64,000 nt of DNA from Bacterioplanoides sp965219715. GTDB lineage: Bacteria; Pseudomonadota; Gammaproteobacteria; Pseudomonadales; Oceanobacteraceae. The notes under the pieces were generated by a model that saw nothing but the letters and a program-made list of their open reading frames with translations, was not told where the DNA came from and ran no database searches. The DNA lies in contig NZ_OZ244785.1 of assembly GCF_965219715.1 (NCBI RefSeq), positions 1,922,001 through 1,986,000 on the forward strand. Direction: 5' to 3'. The translations under genes and the position numbers were made by a program. Positions within the stretch are counted from its first letter, which is position 1. Each line of letters starts with the position of its first letter. Below are positions 26,136 to 34,268 of this stretch, piece after piece.

Positions 26136-26180
26136 CCGCAGGAAACCCTGATATTCCTGCGGTTGATTTCCCTTCTTTTT
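26136..26180 (+). terminator. terminator of the 92-residue protein gene
   Basis: A 9-bp perfect stem CCGCAGGAA/TTCCTGCGG (26136-26162) with a 9-base loop, followed by TTGATTTCCCTTCTTTTT, starts 14 bases after the stop codon. Confidence 0.7.
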
Positions 26181-26224
26181 ACGGTAGCCTTATTGTTTTA
26201 TTCAAGTGAAAACAAGAGCACTGT

Positions 26225-26704
26225 ATGAGCAAATTAAATCTGCCGGAAGTTGGTAAAGCGGCACCGGATTTCACTACCGTTGATCAGGATGGCAATACTG
26301 TTTCTCTGAAAGATTTCCGCGGCAAAACCGTCGTTCTTTATTTTTACCCCAAAGCAATGACCCCTGGCTGTACCGTCCAGGCACAAGGCATTCGTGATAC
26401 CAAACCCGCTTTTGAAGATGCTAACACCGTGGTACTGGGTATCAGCCCGGATGAGCCGAAGCGTCTGGTGAAATTTATCGAAAAACACGAATTAAACTTC
26501 ACACTTTTATCCGATGAAGAGCACAAAATCGCTGATGATTACGGCGTATGGGCGTTAAAGAAATTTATGGGTAAAGAGTACGAAGGTATCCACCGCCTGA
26601 CCTTTATTATCGACGCGGAAGGCAAACTGGTGCATATCATGGAAAAGGTGAAAACCAAGAGCCACCACGATGATGTGCTAGAGATTCTGAAAAGCCTGCA
26701 ATAA
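26225..26704 (+). CDS. bcp: thioredoxin-dependent thiol peroxidase (Bcp-type peroxiredoxin), one-cysteine form
   Basis: Reduces hydrogen and organic peroxides in the cytoplasm. 159 residues, typical of Bcp/PrxQ. The peroxidatic cysteine is in the motif KAMTPGCTVQAQG. In Escherichia coli Bcp the following Cys, five residues later, resolves the sulfenic acid; here that position is Gln, and no other Cys exists in the protein. It should therefore act as a 1-Cys enzyme needing an external thiol such as glutathione or thioredoxin. The C-terminal KSHHDDVLEIL is the usual Bcp ending. Single gene with its own leader. Confidence 0.9.
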   Translation: MSKLNLPEVGKAAPDFTTVDQDGNTVSLKDFRGKTVVLYFYPKAMTPGCTVQAQGIRDTKPAFEDANTVVLGISPDEPKRLVKFIEKHELNFTLLSDEEHKIADDYGVWALKKFMGKEYEGIHRLTFIIDAEGKLVHIMEKVKTKSHHDDVLEILKSLQ

Positions 26705-26757
26705 CTCATACTGAGCTGAATACTCAAGCTTTATTCGCTTAAGCCGATACACGGACA

Positions 26758-27675
26758 ATGAGAACCATCTTATTGTCCGTTTTTTTTTACATCCTATCGG
26801 TCCCGTGCCTGGCTGACCATATACTGGGCTGTGGCTCTGGGTTACTGCAATCCGAGATCCCAATCGTCGATAACCTGAAAGACACCTCTGACCGCTATCT
26901 AACGGCACAATGTTTTTTTACCCCAGCTCTGAAACCCGGAAAAAATACCTGGCTACTCTCCTTCCCGGCAATTCAATGGCAGCAATCCTCTCCCAGTAAG
27001 GTTTCACGTTCAGAACGCTCCGGCAAATATCAACGCTGGTTTATTGGCTGGCCACTGGCTCGATTACAGCAGCATCACCTGCTGTTTGAGGCTAATGGCG
27101 GTAGCCAGCAGTTAACCGGGGAATTCCGCCAAAACACCTTATGGACGCCCACCAATCAGGTGTTTGCAGCACAACAGAGTTTATTACTGAAGCAGACCAG
27201 GCGTCAGCTGGCACTGACATTAAAGATATTCCGCCCCTACTCCGTACTGAATCGTTTTAGTTTGCAGCACACACAGCTGCAGCAGCCTATCTCAATTAAG
27301 CAGCGCTCCCCTGCAAGCGCAGAGCTACTGACTCCGGTCAGAATTCAGCACTACTCGATTGTCATTGGCAACCAACAGCGATTGCGAGGCTGGAACTTCC
27401 CCTGGCAGTTCGCCCTTGGACACGGCACCTTCGAGGACGATAAAAATAACTACCTGGCGGACAATGGCCTGAGAAAAGGATTTAATTATCTTGCTTTTCA
27501 TTTGGCTGGTAGCTATCGCTGGCGCTTCAGTCGTCAGCTGCAGGTTTCGACTGGCTATCAATTGAATTGGGAGTATTACGATTTCATCGATGCCCGCAAG
27601 GAAGACAGTTTACAAATCAGTGATTCGTCATCTGTTAAACAACAGATCAATGCCACACTGGAATGGCGTTTTTGA
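26758..27675 (+). CDS. probable outer-membrane beta-barrel protein of unknown function
   Basis: 305 residues with a clear signal peptide (MRTILLSVFFYILSVPCLA). The mature part is rich in alternating hydrophobic and aromatic strands (for example KYQRWFIGWPLARL, LAGSYRWRFSR, YQLNWEYYDF). It ends ATLEWRF, a C-terminal aromatic beta-signal for BamA insertion. These features point to a barrel of perhaps 12 strands. No phospholipase A catalytic triad context was seen, so I do not call it PldA. Two early cysteines could form a disulfide. It is convergent with an AraC-type regulator, eight bases apart. Function unknown. Confidence 0.6.
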   Translation: MRTILLSVFFYILSVPCLADHILGCGSGLLQSEIPIVDNLKDTSDRYLTAQCFFTPALKPGKNTWLLSFPAIQWQQSSPSKVSRSERSGKYQRWFIGWPLARLQQHHLLFEANGGSQQLTGEFRQNTLWTPTNQVFAAQQSLLLKQTRRQLALTLKIFRPYSVLNRFSLQHTQLQQPISIKQRSPASAELLTPVRIQHYSIVIGNQQRLRGWNFPWQFALGHGTFEDDKNNYLADNGLRKGFNYLAFHLAGSYRWRFSRQLQVSTGYQLNWEYYDFIDARKEDSLQISDSSSVKQQINATLEWRF

Positions 27676-27683
27676 GCGGCAAT

Positions 27684-28691
27684 TCATCCACGGCGCTGTT
27701 GTCGGTATTCAAGCGGCGACACCTGGTGCCAACGTTTAAAGGCACGACTAAAAGCACTGCTTTCGGCAAACCCCAGCTCCTCGCTGATCTGTGTCAGAGG
27801 TAAATCGCTATTGGCCAATAAATCACACGCTCTGCGTTTGCGCTCGTTTTCCAGTAACTGCTGAAAGCTGGTGTTCGATTCCTGCAGTTTCCGCTGTAAT
27901 GTTCTTGGGCTCATGTGCAGCTCAGCAGCCACTTCATCGCGCTCCAGCGTTAGCGAAGGTGCCGAACGGATGATGTGTTCAACCACATTCGCTGCATCCG
28001 GCTGCTGCAATAATGCCAGTTGCTGTTCAAGCATTTGCTCATGCATCGCCGCCAGTTTGTCATCACTGAACGCCAGCGGCTCATCCAGTATTTCCGGCGA
28101 GAACACCAACGCATTGTGTTTAGCCCCAAAATGAATAGGGGCCTGAAAAATACGTTGATAGTTATCCAATGACTCAGGTTCCGGGTGAGTAAACTCAACA
28201 CGGATAATTGGCAGTGATTTACACGCCAGCCAATTGGCAAAGCTGCGCAACAACACCATCACGGCATCAATCTGATGACGAATAAAATCCGGACGCTGTG
28301 GCAGATATACCAGCCCGGCTTCTTTATCGTCTTTGATCAGGCAATACTCACCGCCATCACTGACGACCCGCGTGTAGCGAATCGATTTTTCAAATGCAGC
28401 TTCCAGTGTTTCGCTATGCATCAGGCTGACAGCAAAAAGCTGAAAATGACTTGGCTTAACCTGCTCCCCCATCAACAAACCAAAATCCGTATTAGGCGAC
28501 AACGACTCCATCGCCCGCCATATCTCCATGGTTTGCTCCAGGCTGATACGGGCGTATGGCTGATCCAGCAAGCTGGCCTCAATACCAGCTCGTTCCAGCA
28601 GCACAGTGCGATCAACTCCCTGGTGGTCAGCACCAAGCAGTAATGCATGTATCCATAAACTGGAAACGGTTTGGATATTGTTGCTAATCAT
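27684..28691 (-). CDS. AraC-family transcriptional regulator with arabinose-binding-like N-domain
   Basis: 335-residue DNA-binding regulator. The N-terminal two thirds (about 20-210) resemble the PF12625-type ligand domain of OruR/ArgR-like regulators, with the LMGEQVKPSHFQLF motif. The C-terminal domain carries two helix-turn-helices, seen in VAAELHMSPRTLQRKLQ and ISEELGFAESSAFSRAFKRW, the second being the AraC signature. Ligand and targets cannot be named. It sits convergent to the outer-membrane protein gene and divergent from the pilin-like gene, either of which could be regulated. Confidence 0.88.
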   Translation of the reverse strand: MISNNIQTVSSLWIHALLLGADHQGVDRTVLLERAGIEASLLDQPYARISLEQTMEIWRAMESLSPNTDFGLLMGEQVKPSHFQLFAVSLMHSETLEAAFEKSIRYTRVVSDGGEYCLIKDDKEAGLVYLPQRPDFIRHQIDAVMVLLRSFANWLACKSLPIIRVEFTHPEPESLDNYQRIFQAPIHFGAKHNALVFSPEILDEPLAFSDDKLAAMHEQMLEQQLALLQQPDAANVVEHIIRSAPSLTLERDEVAAELHMSPRTLQRKLQESNTSFQQLLENERKRRACDLLANSDLPLTQISEELGFAESSAFSRAFKRWHQVSPLEYRQQRRG

Positions 28692-28929
28692 CGGGATGTA
28701 CAGCAGTTCCTGAGTAAATTACTGACGGCAGAGCGCCATCAGGGCAGATAAAATAACAAACCCACCGAGATCGGTAAAAGTTTCTTTCTTCAACTGACGC
28801 AGCATCACACCAGATAGTCAGGACAAACCGGGCTTTCTAAAAGAGTCGCAGCTACCTTACTAACAAAAAACACCGTATAGTTGCCACATAAGAATTACAA
28901 AAAGAAACAGTTTGGGAAGATCTGTTGAT

Positions 28930-29268
28930 ATGAAACGCCATAAAAGCGTCAAAGGGGCGACGCTTCTTGATAATACCATTGGACTAGCTGTGGCATCAGG
29001 ACTTACTGCCATATCCTTGACGCAAGCACCCGCATTTCTCGATAGCGCCGACAAAGCGGCACTGCACTATATTCAGCAGTCTGAACGCTCTGCGGATAAG
29101 CTGTACCAGCAATACTCTCTGGCTAAAGGAATCGAAGTGGAAACTCCTCAGGTAGAACTTTATGGAGTACAACGCCACGAGAACCATGTGGCATCTCCAT
29201 TGGGACAGTATTGCTACAACAGCAACAAGCTGGATGCTGATCTCTCTCTTTGTATCGCTGCAGAGTAA
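28930..29268 (+). CDS. small pilin-like protein
   Basis: 112 residues from the ATG at 28930, which has GGAAGA nine bases upstream. The N-terminus looks like a class III prepilin: a short basic leader (MKRHKSVKG), a potential cleavage after the glycine, then a hydrophobic stretch (ATLLDNTIGLAVASGL) followed by an amphipathic helix. Position +5 is Asp instead of the usual Glu. Near the C-terminus two cysteines 12 residues apart (CYNSNKLDADLSLC) could make a small disulfide loop like the D-region of type IV pilins. It is short for a pilin and no pilus genes are adjacent, so it may be an orphan minor pilin, or the resemblance may be superficial. Confidence 0.45.
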   Translation: MKRHKSVKGATLLDNTIGLAVASGLTAISLTQAPAFLDSADKAALHYIQQSERSADKLYQQYSLAKGIEVETPQVELYGVQRHENHVASPLGQYCYNSNKLDADLSLCIAAE

Positions 29269-29297
29269 TCAGCGTAACAAACAGTGTATAAAAGAGA

Positions 29298-29540
29298 TCA
29301 GACGTTGACGTTAATACCCTGACGTTTGTAGCAGTAGGAAGCGTTACAGTAGATGGTGATCAGACGTCCTTTATCCGGAGTCTGAATAATGTACAGATCG
29401 GTAAAATCGGGGGTACGCTCCATAAAGGTCGCGTTGTGAATTTGCTGTGATATCAGACCGTGTGAAGCATCTGACCGCAAAGCCTCCGAACCAGTCAGCA
29501 CACTTCCAGCCAGAATCAGAGAACTGAGAATAAGCTTCAT
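29298..29540 (-). CDS. small secreted protein of unknown function
   Basis: 80 residues from the ATG at 29540, which has GGAGG six bases upstream, a strong start. The first 20 residues (MKLILSSLILAGSVLTGSEA) are a signal peptide. The mature 60 residues contain two cysteines (YCNASYCYKRQG), allowing one disulfide, and a beta-rich segment (DLYIIQTPDKGRLITIY). No family recognised. It is convergent with the pilin-like gene and lies downstream of the chemotaxis block, but in a separate unit. Confidence 0.6.
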   Translation of the reverse strand: MKLILSSLILAGSVLTGSEALRSDASHGLISQQIHNATFMERTPDFTDLYIIQTPDKGRLITIYCNASYCYKRQGINVNV

Positions 29541-29650
29541 AATATACCTCCAGGCATTGGCCACACTTTTCAGTATAGGAACGAAGATCTGCTCTCAATG
29601 TATTTTTTTGTTATAAGACTACGAAACAAAAGGTACGCACTCTTTCGCTG

Positions 29651-30025
29651 TTATTGTCTTTTCAGGGATACCAATAACTCTGCCTCGCCACGCGCCATAC
29701 CACAGTTATCCACCAGCTCAGTGGCGGTTGCCCCCAGCCCAACAAGGCGGGAGGCCTGCTCGAAGGTCGCATCATCGGCATTGGGTAATACAGCCTTTTG
29801 CTCAACCTTCTGAAAACGTGACTCAATCTGCTTGATACGCCGCCCCATACCGATCGCACTGCGGCTAACGGCCTGGTTTGCTTCGTCAAGGGCCACCAGA
29901 CTCTCATTCACCCTGGCCTGCTCTAACTGCTGTTGTCGCCACAAAGACCACATAAAGCCGCCAACAACGACCAGTAAAGCCAGATTTCCAATTAATAACC
30001 AATGCACCAGAGTCAGTGACGCCAT
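29651..30025 (-). CDS. DUF2802-type membrane protein at the end of the chemotaxis operon
   Basis: 124 residues with one N-terminal membrane helix (residues about 8-28), a coiled coil (about 32-75), then a small C-terminal domain (RLVGLGATATELVDNCGMARGEAELL) resembling a helix-turn-helix-like element. Proteins of this layout follow cheW in Pseudomonas-type chemotaxis operons. Here it starts nine bases after the cheW stop. Its role is unknown; a scaffold function at the pole is only a guess. Confidence 0.75.
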   Translation of the reverse strand: MASLTLVHWLLIGNLALLVVVGGFMWSLWRQQQLEQARVNESLVALDEANQAVSRSAIGMGRRIKQIESRFQKVEQKAVLPNADDATFEQASRLVGLGATATELVDNCGMARGEAELLVSLKRQ

Positions 30026-30034
30026 GACAAACCT

Positions 30035-30517
30035 CTATAAACCTTGAAGTTCTGTCCACTCCTCGTCAGTCATGAGCTTCTCGAGATCCACCAGAATAAG
30101 CAGTTCATCATTTTTATGACAAACACCCTGAATGAATTTCGCACTCTCTTCATTACCAACGTTTGGAGTGGTCTCAATTTCTGACTGTCGCAGATAAACC
30201 ACTTCAGCCACCGCATCCACGAGAATGCCAACCACCTGATTTTCCGCTTCGATAATCACGATACGGGTCTGGTCGGTTGTCTCTGATGTCGGCAAACCAA
30301 AACGTTGTCGGGTATCAATCACGGTAACAACATTGCCACGCAGGTTAATGATGCCCAATACGTATGGGGGCGCACCTGGCACAGGGGCAATTTCGCTGTA
30401 GCGTAATACTTCCTGAACCTGCATTACGTTAATACCGTAAGTTTCATTCTCTAATCTGAATGTCACCCACTGCAGAACCGGATCGTCTGCACTCTTGTTT
30501 CCGGCTATCGCTGACAT
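30035..30517 (-). CDS. cheW: chemotaxis coupling protein CheW (system I)
   Basis: Couples chemoreceptors to the kinase CheA in the polar array. 160 residues, a single CheW domain (about 15-155) with the receptor-binding GIINLRGNVVTVIDTRQRFG element and the LVDAVAEVVYL strand. The sequence has a short N-terminal lead. It lies after a 117-base gap behind the ParP-like gene, so a secondary promoter is possible, and is followed closely by the DUF2802 gene. Confidence 0.95.
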   Translation of the reverse strand: MSAIAGNKSADDPVLQWVTFRLENETYGINVMQVQEVLRYSEIAPVPGAPPYVLGIINLRGNVVTVIDTRQRFGLPTSETTDQTRIVIIEAENQVVGILVDAVAEVVYLRQSEIETTPNVGNEESAKFIQGVCHKNDELLILVDLEKLMTDEEWTELQGL

Positions 30518-30634
30518 AAAACATCCTCGCTAAGAAAGGTCAGTGCGTCAAAAACACGTTGAAACCTCTCTTAACTATAGAAGAGAGCACAAAGTGTACC
30601 AGCCGAATTGGAGTTTTTTTTTAACGGAGAATTT

Positions 30635-31546
30635 TCACGCCGGACGGGTGTTATCTTCGAGCATATCCATCAGGTTAGGAACGTCGATCAGAGCGCACAT
30701 TTCATCGATAACGGTACCCGCCAGCCACGGACGTTTGCTGTTATCACCGCGCCACTTAATGGAGTCATAAACCAGAGTGATGGTGTCGCATATTTCCTGA
30801 CAAGCCAGCGCCCAGTGCGAACGATCCAGCTGAATCACAAAACCGAATCCCTGATCACTGAGGCTGATACCACGCTCCGGCATAATGAGCTGAGCACTAT
30901 CAACAATGGTGAGTTTCTGTTCGTCGCTTTGCCACACCCCCAGCGACCAGTCAGCCTGACCAAACAATGGGGTAATTTTATCGCTGGCGTTGTGCACACC
31001 GCCCAATAGCGATAAAGGAATCGCCAGCTTTAATCCGGCAACTTTGAAGATTAAACATTCGACCCCCTGACTGGAGCGCCAGTCCAAGGGTTTCGCTGCA
31101 AGCTCAGATTGCTGTACTTCAGCCTCAACCTGTAATGCAGGCTCTGCGACATCCTCTGTTACCGGTTCAGGCTCAGGTTCAACTTGCGGCAGCACTTCAG
31201 CAGTATCCGGAAGAGCTACTTCCTGGATAGGAACCGTCAGAGTACGTGATAAAGCCTGTGGCTCAGCAAACGCTGTTTTATCAACCGTAATCGGCTCCAC
31301 TCTGGCTTCAACAGCGGGTTGCTGTTGTTGTAAGACAGAATTGGCAACCCGCTCTGGTGTCGATGATTCAATCGCCGTATCCAATTTGGCCTGTGGTGCA
31401 GTCACTTTAGGTTCGGGCGGCGTTGGCGTTTGTTGAGTATCAACAACCGTCAGTGTCTCTGTAGCAGTCACCAATAACTGATCAAGATAACCTTGCAGTA
31501 CATCATCAACCTGATTGGCGGATTTCTGCTTTATCGGGTCATTCAT
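30635..31546 (-). CDS. parP: CheW-domain protein, ParP-like array-positioning partner
   Basis: 303 residues. A long acidic, proline- and glutamate-rich N-terminal linker (about 1-165) is followed by a divergent CheW domain (about 168-300), beginning VECLIFKVAGLKLAIPLSL. In Vibrio, ParP sits beside ParC, binds CheA and keeps arrays at the pole; neighbouring position and architecture fit that role here. The extreme N-terminus includes a YLDQLL motif that recurs in the small protein encoded just upstream (YLDELL). It overlaps that gene by eight bases. Confidence 0.8.
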   Translation of the reverse strand: MNDPIKQKSANQVDDVLQGYLDQLLVTATETLTVVDTQQTPTPPEPKVTAPQAKLDTAIESSTPERVANSVLQQQQPAVEARVEPITVDKTAFAEPQALSRTLTVPIQEVALPDTAEVLPQVEPEPEPVTEDVAEPALQVEAEVQQSELAAKPLDWRSSQGVECLIFKVAGLKLAIPLSLLGGVHNASDKITPLFGQADWSLGVWQSDEQKLTIVDSAQLIMPERGISLSDQGFGFVIQLDRSHWALACQEICDTITLVYDSIKWRGDNSKRPWLAGTVIDEMCALIDVPNLMDMLEDNTRPA

Positions 31547-31952
31547 ACATTACGACCTTGACTGCATTACCGGGCGCCATGGTTTGCCACTTTGAGTCTT
31601 TCTGATGACGTTCTGCCAGTGTTTTCTGACACGAAGCCAATACACAATCACGCAACCGCGACTGCGGTAACACTTTAGCCAACTGAAGATTATTTAACAG
31701 CTCGGCGTAACGCTCGTGAGCCGTAAGACACTCAGGTTTTACCGCCAGTACCGGCTCTTTACCCGCTTCGATTGTCGTCTCAGAAAATTCAGTTGCTGGA
31801 AGTGTCGCTGGTGTTACGTCTTCAACCGGCTGCCCGGCGGTTTCTTTAAACGGCTCAACAGCTTCTGCCAGCATTGAGTTCCAATCCGCCGCGGCTGGTT
31901 GTGACGGAGTCAGCAGCTCATCAAGGTAATCGCCCAGCGGGTTGTTACTCAT
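31539..31952 (-). CDS. uncharacterised 137-residue protein between ParC-like and ParP-like genes
   Basis: Starts one base after the ParC-like stop and overlaps parP by eight bases, so it is certainly part of the operon. The N-terminus (PLGDYLDELLTP) matches a short motif near the ParP N-terminus. A proline/glutamate-rich linker (about 20-70) follows, then a helical region (LTAHERYAELLNNLQLAKV) with two cysteines. It does not contain a complete CheW fold. It may be a truncated ParP paralogue or a separate adaptor. Function unknown. Confidence 0.65.
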   Translation of the reverse strand: MSNNPLGDYLDELLTPSQPAAADWNSMLAEAVEPFKETAGQPVEDVTPATLPATEFSETTIEAGKEPVLAVKPECLTAHERYAELLNNLQLAKVLPQSRLRDCVLASCQKTLAERHQKDSKWQTMAPGNAVKVVMYE

Positions 31953-31953
31953 A

Positions 31954-32748
31954 TTATCGCTCCGCCTGCTGGCAGGATTCTTCCAGCAGGGCTAATAAAT
32001 GACGATAGGCCCGTACGCCTCGTCCGGCACTTTCCAACTGGTGCGGGAAAATCCCCTGGTGACTGGCATCTCGCAGGCGGGTATCAACCGGAACGGCCTC
32101 TGCCCACAGAGAGTCCTGATAGATTCGGCGCATTTCTTTTAAGGTCGTTAACGAGGCGGAAGTACGACGATCGAACAAGGTAGGAACAATGGTGTACGGT
32201 AAATTGCGGTTCTGTGATCGCATTACCATCTTCAGAGTATGAATCATACGCTCCAACCCCTTCATCGCCAGATGTTCGGTTTGCGTCGGAATCACCAGAC
32301 GCTGACATGCCGCTAACGCATTAACCAGCAATACACCCAAAATTGGCGGCGTGTCCAGCAACACATGATCATAGTCATCCCATAACTGAGCCAGCGACCG
32401 TGCCAGAACCAGACCCATACCGTCCTGACCACTGACCTGACGTTCCAGTGTTGCCAGCGACGTTGTTGCTGGTAACAGTGAGACATTAGGCATGCTGGTC
32501 GGTTTTAACACGCTCTGGATAAATGCTTTATCTTTGTGGCGCTGCTCGAAAAACAAATGGTACAGGCTGCGCTCCAGACTATCCGGATCCTGCTTGAAAT
32601 AACTTGTCAGAGAACCATGGGGATCCAAATCAACCAGCAACACCCGCTTCCCCTGCTCGGCGAGTAATCCGCCCAGAGAAACCACACTGGTTGTTTTTCC
32701 GACACCGCCTTTTTGATTGGCTATCGACCAGATTCGCACAAATTTCAC
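31954..32748 (-). CDS. parC: ParA/MinD-family ATPase of the chemotaxis operon (ParC-like)
   Basis: Deviant-Walker ATPase that positions chemotaxis arrays at the cell pole and segregates them at division. 264 residues. The deviant Walker A reads KGGVGKTT near residue 15, Walker A' is in LVDLDPHGSLT, and Walker B is in VLLDTPPILG. The family includes Vibrio ParC and the ParA homologue beside motD in Pseudomonas; gene order (motC-motD-this-parP-cheW) supports the chemotaxis role instead of chromosome partition. Confidence 0.88.
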   Translation of the reverse strand: MKFVRIWSIANQKGGVGKTTSVVSLGGLLAEQGKRVLLVDLDPHGSLTSYFKQDPDSLERSLYHLFFEQRHKDKAFIQSVLKPTSMPNVSLLPATTSLATLERQVSGQDGMGLVLARSLAQLWDDYDHVLLDTPPILGVLLVNALAACQRLVIPTQTEHLAMKGLERMIHTLKMVMRSQNRNLPYTIVPTLFDRRTSASLTTLKEMRRIYQDSLWAEAVPVDTRLRDASHQGIFPHQLESAGRGVRAYRHLLALLEESCQQAER

Positions 32749-32799
32749 CTTATTGTTTTGAGTCTTCGCTATGAAGATTGTTTAGACAAACAACATAAC

Positions 32800-32829
32800 C
32801 TGATAGGAGAGAAGCAAATATCGTGTCAA
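32800..32829 (-). promoter_or_regulatory. candidate internal promoter before the ParC-like gene
   Basis: Minus-strand TTGACA (32824-32829) and TATCAG (32800-32805) are 18 bases apart in the 86-base gap between motD and parC, the largest break so far in this operon. It could give parC-parP-cheW their own transcript. Confidence 0.35.
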
Positions 32830-32834
32830 TTTGC

Positions 32835-33521
32835 TTAATTAGGGCGCGACCAGGGAGTTTCATTGTCACCCTGAGTCATAAAAATCACCACGCGACGGTT
32901 GCGGGATTTGGCTTCTGGCGAATCACCATCATCAACCGGATGGTAATGCGACATTCCCATGGCAGCCATGCGCTGCGGGGCAACACCATACAATGCCAGA
33001 TTCTGAACCACGGATGCTGCACGTAAAGCTGAGATCTCCCAGTTACTGATTCCGCGGGCTGGAGTGTCATCGCTATGCCCCTGAACATTAATCGGGTACG
33101 GCCAACTGCGCAGGTGGCCAGCAATTTCCTCCATCAGCGGCAAAGCCTGGTCACGAATACGGGTTTCTCCCGGGCCAAATAACACATCGGCATTCAGCGA
33201 CACCGAAATCCAATCACGCTCTCCTTCCACAATCATATCGTCCGTTTCTTCGATTAATTGAGTAAGTTGGCGTATATCTGCCAAGAGAGGCTTCAGACCA
33301 TTTCCTTCTTCCAGTGGCGTTGAAAGCTGTGGCGGGGTGACCTGAGGGGGTGGGATATTATTAGAAAATACCGCTTCAATCTGTGAACGTATCGCGGCAC
33401 CTTCTTCTTCATCAATCAGTTGTAATGCATACATCATGATAAAAAAGGCACACAGCAAGGTCATGTAATCCGCATACGACACCAGCCAGCGGTGTGGATC
33501 CGGGCCTTGTTGCTGACTCAC
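32835..33521 (-). CDS. motD: flagellar stator protein MotD
   Basis: Stator subunit that anchors the torque-generating unit to peptidoglycan. 228 residues. One N-terminal membrane helix (about 15-35) is preceded by WLVSYADYMTLL, in which the aspartate is the ion-carrying residue. A periplasmic plug/linker (about 45-100) leads to an OmpA-like peptidoglycan-binding domain (about 105-220) with VQGHSDDTPARG and SRNRRVVIFM elements. Overlaps motC by four bases. Only MotC/MotD stators are in the window, and a MotA/B pair may lie elsewhere. Confidence 0.94.
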   Translation of the reverse strand: MSQQQGPDPHRWLVSYADYMTLLCAFFIMMYALQLIDEEEGAAIRSQIEAVFSNNIPPPQVTPPQLSTPLEEGNGLKPLLADIRQLTQLIEETDDMIVEGERDWISVSLNADVLFGPGETRIRDQALPLMEEIAGHLRSWPYPINVQGHSDDTPARGISNWEISALRAASVVQNLALYGVAPQRMAAMGMSHYHPVDDGDSPEAKSRNRRVVIFMTQGDNETPWSRPN

Positions 33522-34258
33522 AGGACAATACCCTGCAGCCGAAACCTCAGAGCCATCGGGTTCGATCCTTCTTTAACCGACAACAGTCCCAACAGCATTG
33601 CTTCGTAGTAACGGCGCCGAATAGCCACACGCTGACGCAGACTGTTTGCGATCGGAATAACCAACAGGTTAGCGCTGGCAACACCATAGAATGTCGCAAC
33701 AAAGGCTGTGGCAATACCACTTGCCAATGCTTCAGGTTGTTGAATATTCGACAAAACCTGCATCAGGCCGAGAACAGCACCAACAATCCCCAGCGTTGGC
33801 AAATAGCCCGCAAGGTTATCCAGAACATTAATAATATCGAGGTCGCGCTCAGCCTGGGTTTTCAGCTCCAGTTCCATTGTTGCTCTCATAATGTCGGTAT
33901 CGTAGCCATCGACCAATAAAGTGAGTGCTTTCTTAAAGGTAGGATCAGTTTCGGTATTAGCCAGGCGCTCAAGCGCCAGAATGCCATCGCGCCTCAGTGC
34001 ATTACCGCAGGTGACGAGTTTATTCACCATACCGTCATAGGAATACTGGGTGGGTGCAACCAGCCAGGAGAGCATAGAAAAAAACGGACGGACATAAGAA
34101 GCCGGCATTTGCGCAAAAGCGGCAAGACCAGAACCTACAAATACAATCAGAGCGGCGGCAGGATTCCATAGCAACGCCAGACTACCACCTTCCAGTGCAT
34201 GCCCAACAACCACAACCGCTACGGCTAAAAAAACAACGACCAGACTCCAACGGTCCAT
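33518..34258 (-). CDS. motC: flagellar stator protein MotC (MotA family)
   Basis: Inner-membrane partner of MotD forming the ion channel that turns the rotor. 246 residues with four membrane segments (about 7-25, 33-52, 147-168, 178-200). A cytoplasmic loop (about 60-140) carries the charged residues that contact FliG. The TLGIVGAVLGLMQVL segment in the third helix is the family hallmark. It lies 10 bases after cheB and overlaps motD, the usual Pseudomonas arrangement. Confidence 0.94.
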   Translation of the reverse strand: MDRWSLVVVFLAVAVVVVGHALEGGSLALLWNPAAALIVFVGSGLAAFAQMPASYVRPFFSMLSWLVAPTQYSYDGMVNKLVTCGNALRRDGILALERLANTETDPTFKKALTLLVDGYDTDIMRATMELELKTQAERDLDIINVLDNLAGYLPTLGIVGAVLGLMQVLSNIQQPEALASGIATAFVATFYGVASANLLVIPIANSLRQRVAIRRRYYEAMLLGLLSVKEGSNPMALRFRLQGIVL

Positions 34259-34268
34259 GTCTTTTCCT

